Shown here piece by piece: positions 42,823 to 51,272 of a stretch of DNA of 64,000 bases; the stretch's first letter is position 1; each line of letters starts with the position of its first letter. This stretch comes from an uncultured bacterium. Lineage in GTDB: Bacteria > Pseudomonadota > Gammaproteobacteria > Burkholderiales > Burkholderiaceae_E. The position numbers and the translations under genes were made by a program. The stretch lies in contig CAIVPX010000175.1 of NCBI GenBank assembly GCA_903907905.1, positions 62,001 through 126,000 on the forward strand, written 5' to 3'. The notes beneath the pieces were generated by a model. It worked only from the letters and a program-made list of their open reading frames with translations. It was not told the origin of the DNA and made no database searches.

Positions 42823-43083
42823 ATGCGAAAGAAAAGGCAGGCGATCGCGCTGGAATATGGGTCTCGGGACGCGCCAGTGGTTGTCGCAAAGGGGAGTGGC
42901 GAACTCGCCGAGCGCATTCTGGAGGAGGCCAGGCGGCAGGGCGTCTATGTCGCCGAGGACCCGCAACTGTTGGCGATGCTGTCCCGCTTGGAGCTCGATG
43001 AGGAAATCCCAGTCGAGTGCTACGCTGCCGTTGCGGTCGTGCTGGCGTGGGCGTTTCGATTGAGGGGGCGGGTCCCCGCCTGA
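42823..43083 (+). CDS. FhlB, FlhB C-terminal domain homologue
   Basis: 86 residues. Matches the FlhB cytoplasmic C-terminal piece: QAIALEYGSRDAPVVVAKGS then GELAERILEEARRQGVYVAE, and LDEEIPVECYAAVAVVLAWA. It lacks the NPTH loop and the membrane domain. FhlB proteins are small paralogues that can stand in for the FlhB C-terminal fragment in export switching. Last gene of its operon; converges with flgN after 27 bases. Confidence 0.85.
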   Translation: MRKKRQAIALEYGSRDAPVVVAKGSGELAERILEEARRQGVYVAEDPQLLAMLSRLELDEEIPVECYAAVAVVLAWAFRLRGRVPA

Positions 43084-43110
43084 CAACCCGCTTGCATCGA
43101 AGCGTCGGTT

Positions 43111-43539
43111 TCAGGCCTGAGTATAAGCTTGCCGTTTGCCAGATCGGCCGACCCGCCCGAGACGGTCGTACACCTCGACGCTACTCCCCGCATCGCCGCC
43201 CCCGACCAAGGCCTGCAAGGCGCCGCGGATGGTATCGCGTTTTCTCAGGATGAGCAGTTCGTTACGGCGGTGGAGGTCGCGACATTCAAGCATGGAGGCG
43301 CGAAACGCTTCCCAAGAGGTGAGCAACTGGTTGGCGGTTGAGTCGGCGGACTCCAGGATTGTGCGGTGACTTTCAACGATGTCCGAGAGTTCTTGAAGTA
43401 ACTGCGCCTTGGGCGGTTGTAATTTTTCAAAGCGCGCGAGATCTTGCCCGCGCAGGGCATCGAACTCCTCGTCCAACAGGCGGCGCAGTCGTCCGCACCG
43501 GTCATGCGCGATCTGAAGCTGAACGCTGAGATTGGTCAC
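43111..43539 (-). CDS. flgN: Flagellar export chaperone FlgN
   Basis: 142 residues, all-helical. N-terminal LRRLLDEEFDALRGQDLARF and LILRKRDTIRGALQALVGG fit FlgN, which chaperones FlgK and FlgL. ATG overlaps flgM by 4 bases. Order flgA-flgM-flgN on this strand is standard. Neighbourhood and length make the call reliable even though the sequence is divergent. Confidence 0.88.
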   Translation of the reverse strand: MTNLSVQLQIAHDRCGRLRRLLDEEFDALRGQDLARFEKLQPPKAQLLQELSDIVESHRTILESADSTANQLLTSWEAFRASMLECRDLHRRNELLILRKRDTIRGALQALVGGGDAGSSVEVYDRLGRVGRSGKRQAYTQA

Positions 43540-43829
43540 TTGCCAGGCCCGATCAGGCTCTCGAGTGACAGGAAACTCTCGGCTATGCGCCTCGGATCAA
43601 GCGGGTAGTTCCCTTCCTTGATGGCACGCTTGATGGATTCGACCTTGGCTTCGTCGAAATCAGTCGGCTTCGATAGCGCCGCCTTGACCATTTCGGTCGC
43701 CTGCCGAGGCTCCTGCCCTGCTTCCGCAAGTTGGGGCCGACCTTTGTCCTCCGCTTTGGCGGAGGGGCGACTCACGGTCGCCGTCTGAGCTCGCGCTGTC
43801 CCGCCTAAGTTATTGATTGGATTGGTCAT
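43536..43829 (-). CDS. flgM: Anti-sigma-28 factor FlgM
   Basis: 97 residues. N-terminal half disordered-looking; C-terminal sigma-28-binding half reads FDEAKVESIKRAIKEGNYPL then DPRRIAESFLSLE, the canonical KVxxIKxAIxxGxYxxDxxxIA pattern. It holds FliA inactive until it is exported through the hook-basal body. A sigma-28 promoter precedes it at 43871, so it is under FliA feedback as well as read-through from flgA. Confidence 0.93.
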   Translation of the reverse strand: MTNPINNLGGTARAQTATVSRPSAKAEDKGRPQLAEAGQEPRQATEMVKAALSKPTDFDEAKVESIKRAIKEGNYPLDPRRIAESFLSLESLIGPGK

Positions 43830-43870
43830 TTTTATCCCCGCTGTTCAGGAAAACTTCTTTGGCACAGTTG

Positions 43871-43897
43871 GTATCGACCGAAGCCCGCTGAACTTTA
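43871..43897 (-). promoter_or_regulatory. Sigma-28 promoter of flgM-flgN
   Basis: On the minus strand: TAAA (of TAAAG), then 15 bases, then GTCGATAC, against consensus TAAA-N15-GCCGATAA. It lies between flgA and flgM, 42 bases before the flgM ATG. Confidence 0.8.
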
Positions 43898-43900
43898 GCA

Positions 43901-45007
43901 TCAAAGTGCGCGCGCTGCGCCTCGTCCCGTCACGACCCCCGCCAGCGTCTTGCCCGAGTCCGGATTGCGAAGTTTGACCTGGTCCCCAAGCTTGGCATCT
44001 TCCATTGCCTCGACTCGAACACTGATCTCGAGACCCTGCAGCGCAACCGTCAGCACAACCTGCTGCCCCTTCTTTACCAGCATTGACGGACGGATGTGGC
44101 TGCTCCGAAGCGGCTCGCCCGCTTTCACCGCCGTGATCACTTCCCCCTGGTCCAGCCCCTGAGTGCTGGTCAGGTAGTCGGGCGGCAGCGCCCGCCTGTC
44201 AAGTTCGACCGACTGAAACATGCTGGCGTCGATGATTTCCCCGCGCATCAGGTTCCTTTTGGCCACGATAGTTTGTCGAGAATCGATCAGATCATCGTTG
44301 AGCAAGATCCGATCTGAGGGCACATCGCGCCGCAGTCGCGCAGCCGACATATCGGCCCGCGGCGCCAGGGCACCCGCCGGGGCGCGGCTGCGCGGGATGA
44401 TGTCGATGCGAGTCGCCGCGGCGTCCAGGGCCTGACCGGCCCGCTGCTCACCAGTCGTCCTGACGATCTGAACGACCTCCTCGACATCCTGCGGGGACGG
44501 GGACTCCCCGGGCTCGAGCGGGCGTTTGAGCGCTCGTCCGACAAGTTGTGCGGGATCTTCAATCCCCTGCGATTGGGCTGTGGCAGGCCTCAAGGCGATA
44601 TCCGAAGGCTGGATGACAGCGCCTGAGGCCAGCGCGCGGGTGGCGACTAAACGCTGTTTGGGGCGCTCGGTGCTGATGCGAAGGTAAAACTGTCTGGGAG
44701 GCTGGCTGCATTGGGCCCGCAAGGTCGAACGCGACTCGAAGGGGTAGTCGAACCGAAAGCCCGTGGTGCAGTGAGGGGCGTCGGTTCGTGCGTCGAGCGC
44801 GCCGATTTCGATCATTTCGGGCGCCACGCCGGCTTGGCTGGCGGCCCACTGCCGGGCCTCATGACGCAGCGTCTCGCGTGCGTTGAGTGCGGAAGGGGGG
44901 GGCGAAGCCGAGGCCATGGCGCTAGGCGTGGGTTGCTGCGCCAGCGCTGGGAGGCACAGCGCCAGCGTCGTGAATGTAGAAACGATCAAATCTCTTAAAT
45001 CTCTCAT
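43901..45007 (-). CDS. flgA: FlgA, P-ring assembly chaperone with two SAF-like segments
   Basis: 368 residues, longer than the usual 200-250. Sec signal ending near ALAQQ. N-terminal domain with two Cys (APHCTTGFRFDYPFESRSTL, AQCSQ), a first SAF-like segment (RLVATRALASGAVIQPSDIA and QLVGRALKRPLEPGE), a spacer, then a second complete SAF segment (TIVAKRNLMRGEIIDASMFQ and GEVITAVKAGEPLRSSHIRP) and the FlgA end VEAMEDAKLGDQVKLRNPDS. It chaperones FlgI in the periplasm. The start at 45007 begins the signal peptide; a longer frame to 45217 crosses the promoter region and the divergent gene and is rejected. Confidence 0.9.
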   Translation of the reverse strand: MRDLRDLIVSTFTTLALCLPALAQQPTPSAMASASPPPSALNARETLRHEARQWAASQAGVAPEMIEIGALDARTDAPHCTTGFRFDYPFESRSTLRAQCSQPPRQFYLRISTERPKQRLVATRALASGAVIQPSDIALRPATAQSQGIEDPAQLVGRALKRPLEPGESPSPQDVEEVVQIVRTTGEQRAGQALDAAATRIDIIPRSRAPAGALAPRADMSAARLRRDVPSDRILLNDDLIDSRQTIVAKRNLMRGEIIDASMFQSVELDRRALPPDYLTSTQGLDQGEVITAVKAGEPLRSSHIRPSMLVKKGQQVVLTVALQGLEISVRVEAMEDAKLGDQVKLRNPDSGKTLAGVVTGRGAARAL

Positions 45008-45067
45008 GGGGATGCTCCTGCCGGCCGAACATATCGGCTGACGAAAAAACGTCGATTCAGCCCGGCG

Positions 45068-45083
45068 TGGCACACCCCTTGCA
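45068..45083 (+). promoter_or_regulatory. Sigma-54 promoter of the lytic-enzyme gene (with a weaker opposite-strand partner)
   Basis: TGGCACACCCCTTGCA: exact TGGCAC-N5-TTGCA with GG-N10-GC, 43 bases before the ATG at 45126. On the minus strand TGGCCTGGTTTATGCA (45080-45095) also has GG-N10-GC spacing and points toward flgA; the two sites share the palindromic TGCA at 45080-45083. The plus site is strong and the minus one weak. GACG-A6-CGTC at 45043-45056 may be an activator or operator site. Confidence 0.82.
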
Positions 45084-45125
45084 TAAACCAGGCCAGCGAT
45101 TGATTCATGACACCCCTGTGGAACC

Positions 45126-46310
45126 ATGCAAGCCTCATTCCGTTCAACGACCAATCCGCTCGTCAACGACGCTCGAGAGCCGCGCAGCGCTCGGTCCGGG
45201 ACGCCGCAAACGACCACGGCTGCTGGGTTTCGTCAGGCCCTGCTTTCTGCCAGCCAGCCGGCGGATTCACTACGCAGCGCTCCGGCCGCTTACGTCGTCC
45301 GCGAGGGCGACACCCTGAGCGCAATCGCACTCGAACGACTCCGGCAGGCCGGCGAGCCCGTGGGGCGGAGTGCCATCAATCGAGCAGTCCAAGAGATTGC
45401 AGTGGCGAATGGCATCGATAACCCGGATCGAATTTTCGTTGGGCAAAGGTTGAGCCTTGGGGCCCTGAACCCGAGCGCGGCTCCCGCTTCAGCCAGGGCA
45501 GGCGCGCCTTTTGTCGAGCCGAATATCGGCCCTCCTGCACCGTTGCGGCCAATCGAACAGCGGGCCGGTGCGGCACCTGCAGGCGCGGTCTTTCCCCAGC
45601 TGGAAAAAACACTGGATCGCGCCGTGGATCGCGGCTACATCGAGGCGAAAGAGCGTCCGGCGGTACGCGATCGTATCGTCGAACTGGGCAGAAAGTACCG
45701 GTTTTCACCGGATGACTTTGCCACGGTATCCCTGATGGAAAGTGACGGGCTCAACCCACGGGCCACAAATGGCCGTTGTCACGGAATCATTCAGTTCTGC
45801 GAGGGGGGCGGGAGCGGTGCCGCCTCGGTCGGAATGCAGGGGCGTGCCCAGGAGATCGGCAAGCAAAGCGTGCTTGAGCAACTGAATCTGGTGGACCGCT
45901 ACTTTGAAGACACCGGGCTCAGGGAAATGGGGCCGGTCTCTCTTGTCGACCTCTATTTAACAATCCTGACGCCCGCCGCCCGGAGCGAACGGCGACCCAA
46001 CGCAGCGCTCGATATTGCAGGCTCCCAAGCCAGGGTGCTGCACGATCAGGGCGACCGGACGTCTCCGATGACGCGCAACTCGATTTTCGCCGGTCTCCAG
46101 TCGCACGCGTCTCAACGTCTGGGGGCGGTGGGCGGGCAGTTCGCTGCCGTGGGCGCGCCAGCCTCGCCCGGACTCGCCCCGTCCGCCGCGGCTGCCAGGG
46201 TGACCGCGATGCGCGGATGGCATCCGAACAACTTCAATCAGCGACTGGCCGGGCTGGATAGCACTGGCGTTTTGCCTCCTCCCCTCCCAAGAGCGCCGAG
46301 GCAGGGATGA
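45126..46310 (+). CDS. LysM plus lytic transglycosylase-like flagellar peptidoglycan enzyme
   Basis: 394 residues. LysM domain near residues 56-118 (YVVREGDTLSAIALERLRQA, DRIFVGQRLSLG). A lysozyme-like domain at about 160-290 carries the catalytic-type Glu in FATVSLMESDGLNPRATNGR and GIIQFCEGG. Low-complexity C terminus. No signal peptide is obvious, so export may use the flagellar route. It sits next to the flg operon, whose FlgJ lacks a muramidase domain, so it probably opens the wall for the rod. A sigma-54 promoter precedes it. Confidence 0.77.
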   Translation: MQASFRSTTNPLVNDAREPRSARSGTPQTTTAAGFRQALLSASQPADSLRSAPAAYVVREGDTLSAIALERLRQAGEPVGRSAINRAVQEIAVANGIDNPDRIFVGQRLSLGALNPSAAPASARAGAPFVEPNIGPPAPLRPIEQRAGAAPAGAVFPQLEKTLDRAVDRGYIEAKERPAVRDRIVELGRKYRFSPDDFATVSLMESDGLNPRATNGRCHGIIQFCEGGGSGAASVGMQGRAQEIGKQSVLEQLNLVDRYFEDTGLREMGPVSLVDLYLTILTPAARSERRPNAALDIAGSQARVLHDQGDRTSPMTRNSIFAGLQSHASQRLGAVGGQFAAVGAPASPGLAPSAAAARVTAMRGWHPNNFNQRLAGLDSTGVLPPPLPRAPRQG

Positions 46311-46316
46311 AGTTGA

Positions 46317-46360
46317 AGCGGCAAGGTGAGCGGCAACCCGAGCGGCAAAAACTTGCCGCT
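46317..46360 (+). repeat. 12-base-periodic AGCGGCAA repeats upstream of the flgB promoter
   Basis: AGCGGCAA occurs at 46317, 46329 and 46341, exactly 12 bases apart, and its inverse TTGCCGCT begins at 46353, again at a 12-base step. The last two form a hairpin AGCGGCAA-AAAC-TTGCCGCT. The cluster ends 52 bases before the flgB sigma-54 site. It may be an enhancer/activator binding array, a terminator for the lytic-enzyme gene, or both. Confidence 0.75.
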
Positions 46361-46411
46361 TATTCGTCGAATGGTCTCGCCGCCACGAGCGGGCGGTCGT
46401 GTGATAGCCGA

Positions 46412-46427
46412 TGGCATGTAACTTGCA
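46412..46427 (+). promoter_or_regulatory. Sigma-54 promoter of the flgB operon
   Basis: TGGCATGTAACTTGCA: -24 TGGCAT and -12 TTGCA with GG-N10-GC spacing, 75 bases before the flgB ATG. Expected to drive flgBCDEFGHIJKL under the FleQ-like activator. Confidence 0.82.
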
Positions 46428-46501
46428 CTGGGTCGACCGAGCATGGGGTTTCTTGAGTCTGTCGAGAAACGGTCAGTCGCAGAGTAAATGGGAGGCAGGT
46501 A

Positions 46502-46885
46502 ATGAATCTACTGAATGGCGCCTTGGGAATTCACGAGCATGCGCTGCCCGTGCGAAACCGCCGTATGCAGGTTCTTGCCGAAAACATTGCCAATGCGGAT
46601 ACCCCGCACTTCAAGGCCAAAGACCTCGACTTCGCCAAAGTGCTCGATTCGGCCCGGTCATCACCCATGGGCGCGACCCACGCAGGGCATTTTCGCGCCG
46701 GTGATCTGCCTGGCGCAGACGGCATGATGTACCGCACGCCCTTCAACGCATCGGCCGACGGCAACACAGTGGAGATGAGCGTCGAGCAGGCGCGCTACGG
46801 TAAGGCGGCGGGCGATTACCAAGCCACGCTGGCCTTTCTGGAAAACCGGATCAGCGGCGTTCGCAAGGCCTTGAGGGGAGAGTAA
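46502..46885 (+). CDS. flgB: Flagellar proximal rod protein FlgB
   Basis: 127 residues. Rod-protein family: RRMQVLAENIANADTPHFKA near the N terminus, and TVEMSVEQARYGKAAGDYQA toward the end. ggaggcaggta lies upstream. First gene of the flgBCDEFGHIJKL operon. Confidence 0.95.
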   Translation: MNLLNGALGIHEHALPVRNRRMQVLAENIANADTPHFKAKDLDFAKVLDSARSSPMGATHAGHFRAGDLPGADGMMYRTPFNASADGNTVEMSVEQARYGKAAGDYQATLAFLENRISGVRKALRGE

Positions 46886-46888
46886 TTC

Positions 46889-47314
46889 ATGTCGATCGAG
46901 AGAATCTTCGGCATTGCCGGGACGGCACTCAACTCGCAGCTGATCCGCATGAATGCGACGGCTTCGAACTTGGCCAACGCCGGAACTGTGACCGGTACCG
47001 AGCAGGAAGCGTTTCGCGCCAAACGTCCGGTCTTCAAGGCTTTGGTCGACCAAGAGTCCACCAACTCGGGCTTCCAGCATGTGGGTGGGGTCAAGGTGGA
47101 CAAGATCGTCGACGATGCCACGCCGGTTCGCAAGGTCTACTCGCCAGGAAACCCCCTGGCGGACAAGGACGGCTTCGTGTTCGCCTCCAACGTGAGCGAA
47201 GTGACTGAAATGGTCGAAATGATGGCCGCCGCGCGCTCATACCAGAACAACGTCGAGGTCGTGAACACAGCCCGTGAGCTGATGATGCGAACGCTCGAAG
47301 TGATCAAGACCTGA
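46889..47314 (+). CDS. flgC: Flagellar proximal rod protein FlgC
   Basis: 141 residues. N-terminal IAGTALNSQLIRMNATASNL then ANAGTV, and C-terminal VTEMVEMMAAARSYQNNVEV followed by VNTARELMMRTLEVIKT-type end. Three bases after flgB. Confidence 0.95.
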   Translation: MSIERIFGIAGTALNSQLIRMNATASNLANAGTVTGTEQEAFRAKRPVFKALVDQESTNSGFQHVGGVKVDKIVDDATPVRKVYSPGNPLADKDGFVFASNVSEVTEMVEMMAAARSYQNNVEVVNTARELMMRTLEVIKT

Positions 47315-47331
47315 TAGCGAAGGGATCAATC

Positions 47332-48030
47332 ATGGCTTCTCCGGTAACAGGGTCGGGCAGCTTCGTTTCCAACTTACCTCGTTATGAGGAGTTGAAGAAG
47401 AAGGACCCGACCGTCACGGACGGCAAACAGGAGATGGGGCAGCAGGCGTTTCTTACGCTGTTCACCACCCAGCTTCAAAACCAGGACCCGCTCGATCCGG
47501 TTAAAAACGAGGCGTTTGTGGCGCAGCTTGCGCAGTTTTCCCAGCTCGAGGCCACGACGAAGATGTCCGACTCGATGGCCACGATGGCGTCGTCGATGCA
47601 GACCGATCGGATGCTCGCCGGAACAGGCCTGATCGGCAAGAGGGTGGCTGCACCGAACGGTTCGGCGCAATTGCTCAAAGGCGCAAGCATCTCCGGCGTG
47701 ATAGCTGTCCCGACAGGTGCCGACAAAATTGATCTGGATGTCTACGACCAAGTCGGTCGCAAGGTCTACAGCCAGAGCCTGGGCCGTCAGGCCCCCGGAG
47801 AGGTCCAGCTGAAATGGGAAGGCTTCAACCAGCAGGGTGAGCGCATGCCCGAGGGGCAGTACAAGGTGCTGGCGACGGTCAGCAGCTTTGGCAAGGTCAC
47901 TCAGGTGCCGATCAGTACGCCAGCCATTGTGAAGAGCGTCACCTTCAACGGTACGACCAACGAGCTGATGGTTGAGGTTGAGGGCGGTGGTTCTGTGCCG
48001 CTGTCCCAGGTCAAACGCGTTGACGGCTAA
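47332..48030 (+). CDS. flgD: Flagellar hook-cap (scaffold) protein FlgD
   Basis: 232 residues. N-terminal FlgD signature QQAFLTLFTTQLQNQDPLDP then VKNEAFVAQLAQFSQLE, and a C-terminal domain with VQLKWEGFNQQGERMPEGQY. It caps the growing hook. Confidence 0.95.
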   Translation: MASPVTGSGSFVSNLPRYEELKKKDPTVTDGKQEMGQQAFLTLFTTQLQNQDPLDPVKNEAFVAQLAQFSQLEATTKMSDSMATMASSMQTDRMLAGTGLIGKRVAAPNGSAQLLKGASISGVIAVPTGADKIDLDVYDQVGRKVYSQSLGRQAPGEVQLKWEGFNQQGERMPEGQYKVLATVSSFGKVTQVPISTPAIVKSVTFNGTTNELMVEVEGGGSVPLSQVKRVDG

Positions 48031-48085
48031 GCGGGCCGTTCATTAATCGTCAAAACCGAATATCGAATCTGCAGGAGTTTGAGCT

Positions 48086-51000
48086 ATGTCCTTTTACACG
48101 TCCATGACGGGTCTGAACGCAGCGACCACCCAGCTGGCGGTCACCAGCAACAACATCGCCAACGTCGGTACGACCGGCTTTAAGCGCTCGCGAGCCGATT
48201 TCGGTGACATCTTCGCGACTTCCCCGCTGCAGAAGGCCGCCAGCGTGGTAGGCCAGGGCGTTGCCTTGAAATCGGTCACGCAGGAGTTCAGTCAGGGCAA
48301 CGTTCAATTTTCCTCCAGTTCGCTCGACATGGCGATTACGGGTGACGGGTTCTTCCCGATGAAGTCCGCCGACGGGCTTCAGGACATCTACACGCGCAAC
48401 GGCACTTTCGTGCTCAACGATTCATTTGCAGTGGTGAATTCGGCGGGTCAGGCGCTGATGGCAGCCTCGGTCGATTCAAGCGGCAAGGCCGATCTCGCCA
48501 ACCTGCGCAAGCTCTATATTCCGCGATCGACGACGGGCGACGCTCGGCAAACGGAAAACATCAAGCTGGCGCTCAACCTGCCCGCTGACGCACCGGTGAT
48601 CACCAAGGCCTTCGACCCGGCAGATCCGAATACCTACAGCCTGAGCACGGCAGTCACGGTCTATGACACCGGCGGTAACGACTACCTGGCGACCGTTTAC
48701 TACGCGAAAACCCAGGTGGCGACGCCGGCTGACCCCAACAACAAGTGGCAAACCCATGTCTATATCGGGCAAACCAAGCTCGATGAGAAGTTGATTCAAT
48801 CAACGGATACCGCGGGAAAGCCCCAGTACGTCAACAAATATGGTGAGATCCGCTCCGAAAACTCTGACCCCCCCGTCGAGGCGGAACTGATCGCCCGCGG
48901 TACGGTCAAGCTCTTTCACCCGGACGACCTGAAAAACCTCCAGCCCTCCGTGCCGGCCACGGTTATGAGTTACCCCGTTCTGTCGGACCAGTTGGTGTCT
49001 GCCTGGAAGACCGGTTTGAGCGGCAGCGATCTGACGTTGCCCGCCCGAACGATCGACTTGTCGAGCCTCAAGAGCGGCGAAGCGCCAGATGTCGGAAAAG
49101 TCTATTCACTTCGAATCGGCTCAGTTGCGTTCTCCCATACGGCGACCACCGGTCAATCCTGGGACGACGTGGCGGATGCGCTGGTGACCAAGGTCAACGC
49201 GACCACCTCGAGTTCGGGTCTCGAGGCATCTTATTCAGAGACCACCGGCCTGTTCAGGCTCGATGAGGGCGCCGGTCTGTCCGATGTCTCGCTCTCAACC
49301 ACCACGGGGTCCGAGACCACCGAACTGGCAAAGAATCAGGGGGGGCTCAAGTTCAAGATCGAGGTGGACGGTGCCGTGCGCGAAGTTGATTTCACGTCGC
49401 AGCTGTTGGGCGAGGATACGATCGATACGCGCTACACCGGGATTGAAATCGCCCGAAAACTGTCCAACGCACTCAACAAAGCGTTCGGTGATGAGCGCTA
49501 TTTCGACCTCAGTTCCCTGGCTTCAGCAACGGGCGAATCCGCTGCCATCTTCCGCGTCGCGATTGGCGAGGCAAATTCGAAGGATCCCGTCAACACGGAC
49601 CACCTGGTCGAGATCGCCATCACGGCCGATGACACCGGACAGGGAACCCTCGCCAAGATGAAGGTTGAGGAAGTGGAAGCGAAGATTGCTGCAGAGGTGG
49701 TCGTTCAGGCCACTGCGCTCAGGGCCAAGGCTGATGCGCTGGTAGATCCGGTCGCCAAGGCAAAGATGCTTGCAGCAGCTGATCGCCTCGAGGCGCTGAC
49801 AGTGAAGTACGACCCGGTGGAGCGAAGCTTCTCCTACAAGGCGGGCGAGGGCGAGAAGGTCTTCATCAGTTCGGCTGGCGACGGAGACAACGAATTATTC
49901 GGACTGGGGCAAGCCCCCGTGGAGGTGAACCTCGAAACCGGGTTCTACGGTGCCGACATGCCGCCCAACGGCTTGCCGATTCATGACACCGACCAGCACC
50001 GCTACGGCATCAAGGTCGAGTTCGATGATTTCAGCAAGGCGTTCACAGTCTCGACGGGGGCCACGGGAGATCAGGCCTCCATCTCGATCAGCGATGCAAG
50101 CGACTTGATGGCCACCTATTTCCGCTTTCCGCCAGTCGGCTCAACGCCGATTTCGAAAGTTGTGTCTGACATTCCTGATCGGGGCATTGCGTCATCGCCC
50201 GCTGTTCTGGAGGGTGCGCCCATCGGTATGAATACCAGCGGAAAGTTCTCGGTGGATACCCTCAACAACAAGTTCGTCGTCACGATTGACAATGTCACAG
50301 GCACTGTCGTGATGCCGCCGCGCGGCGATTACACCATCGACTCCTTCCGTCTGGAAATGGAGCGGCGGATCAACAGCTTGGCCGACAGCCAGGGGCGCAC
50401 GGTGAGTGGGGTGTCGGTTGCGGTCGAGCGAAACGCGTTGGGACAAAGCTACTTCAAGGTCACGTCCGGAACCAGCGGCAATGCATCCTTCATCAAGATT
50501 AGCGCCAACAATATCTGGGGTTTTACAGACGATCAGAGCGCTCGGGGTGAAACCAGTCAATGGACCAACCCGCCGCAGGCGGGCGAGGCGACCTCTGACG
50601 GCGGTTTTCGTCCGCTCTACGTCGATCGCGACGGCAGGGAAACGAGTAGTCCGGGCGACTTTGACACGGTCGAAAATCGCAATCTGTGGACGCCCATTTT
50701 TCTCGACAAGGGAGAACTCACGTTCGACACCTCCGGAAAACTCGTCTCGCCCGCCAAGGCAATCGCGTTCAATGCCCAGACCATTGGCGACGCCGGCGCA
50801 ACGCTTGAGTTTGGCATCAACTACGAGGGCTCGACGCAGTTCTCATCGCCGTTCTCGGTGATCGCTCAAAGTCAGGATGGTGCCCCCGAAGGTGACCTGA
50901 TCGGACTGGATATCAGCGACGCCGGTCTAGTCAGCGCGAACTACTCCAACGGGACTCAAAAGAGCCTTGCGAAAGTGGTGCTTGCCAACTTTTCCGCGCC

Positions 51001-51247
51001 GACGGGTCTCAGACAGGTGGGCGAGGCAAGCTACCTCGCGACGTCGGCCTCGGGCACGGTGACTGTCGGAGAAGCGGCAACAGCCGGCTTTGGCACGATT
51101 CGTGCTGGTGCAAGGGAGCGCGCCAACGTGGATTTGACACAGGAACTGATCGATCTCATCACGGCGCAGCGAAATTTTCAGGCCAACGCGAAAGCGATTG
51201 AAACCAACAACACGCTGACCCAGGCGATCATCAACATTCGCAGTTGA
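48086..51247 (+). CDS. flgE: Giant flagellar hook protein FlgE
   Basis: 1053 residues; most FlgE proteins have about 400-500. N-terminal rod/hook helix SMTGLNAATTQLAVTSNNIA then NVGTTGFKRSRADFGDIF, and C-terminal LTQELIDLITAQRNFQANAK with TNNTLTQAIINIRS are intact, so this is the hook protein. The extra length is in the surface part, about residues 210-880, including an Ala/Lys-rich helix near 535-575 and a beta-rich region. FlgD precedes and FlgF follows. The insert has no recognised domain; it would give a thick hook surface. Confidence 0.94.
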   Translation: MSFYTSMTGLNAATTQLAVTSNNIANVGTTGFKRSRADFGDIFATSPLQKAASVVGQGVALKSVTQEFSQGNVQFSSSSLDMAITGDGFFPMKSADGLQDIYTRNGTFVLNDSFAVVNSAGQALMAASVDSSGKADLANLRKLYIPRSTTGDARQTENIKLALNLPADAPVITKAFDPADPNTYSLSTAVTVYDTGGNDYLATVYYAKTQVATPADPNNKWQTHVYIGQTKLDEKLIQSTDTAGKPQYVNKYGEIRSENSDPPVEAELIARGTVKLFHPDDLKNLQPSVPATVMSYPVLSDQLVSAWKTGLSGSDLTLPARTIDLSSLKSGEAPDVGKVYSLRIGSVAFSHTATTGQSWDDVADALVTKVNATTSSSGLEASYSETTGLFRLDEGAGLSDVSLSTTTGSETTELAKNQGGLKFKIEVDGAVREVDFTSQLLGEDTIDTRYTGIEIARKLSNALNKAFGDERYFDLSSLASATGESAAIFRVAIGEANSKDPVNTDHLVEIAITADDTGQGTLAKMKVEEVEAKIAAEVVVQATALRAKADALVDPVAKAKMLAAADRLEALTVKYDPVERSFSYKAGEGEKVFISSAGDGDNELFGLGQAPVEVNLETGFYGADMPPNGLPIHDTDQHRYGIKVEFDDFSKAFTVSTGATGDQASISISDASDLMATYFRFPPVGSTPISKVVSDIPDRGIASSPAVLEGAPIGMNTSGKFSVDTLNNKFVVTIDNVTGTVVMPPRGDYTIDSFRLEMERRINSLADSQGRTVSGVSVAVERNALGQSYFKVTSGTSGNASFIKISANNIWGFTDDQSARGETSQWTNPPQAGEATSDGGFRPLYVDRDGRETSSPGDFDTVENRNLWTPIFLDKGELTFDTSGKLVSPAKAIAFNAQTIGDAGATLEFGINYEGSTQFSSPFSVIAQSQDGAPEGDLIGLDISDAGLVSANYSNGTQKSLAKVVLANFSAPTGLRQVGEASYLATSASGTVTVGEAATAGFGTIRAGARERANVDLTQELIDLITAQRNFQANAKAIETNNTLTQAIINIRS

Positions 51248-51272
51248 TGATTGAGGGGTAGGAGCTGATGAG

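Noticed and set aside
43901-45217. Long 438-codon version of FlgA
   Set aside because: The extra 70 codons cover the promoter region and the divergent gene; the signal peptide starts at 45007.
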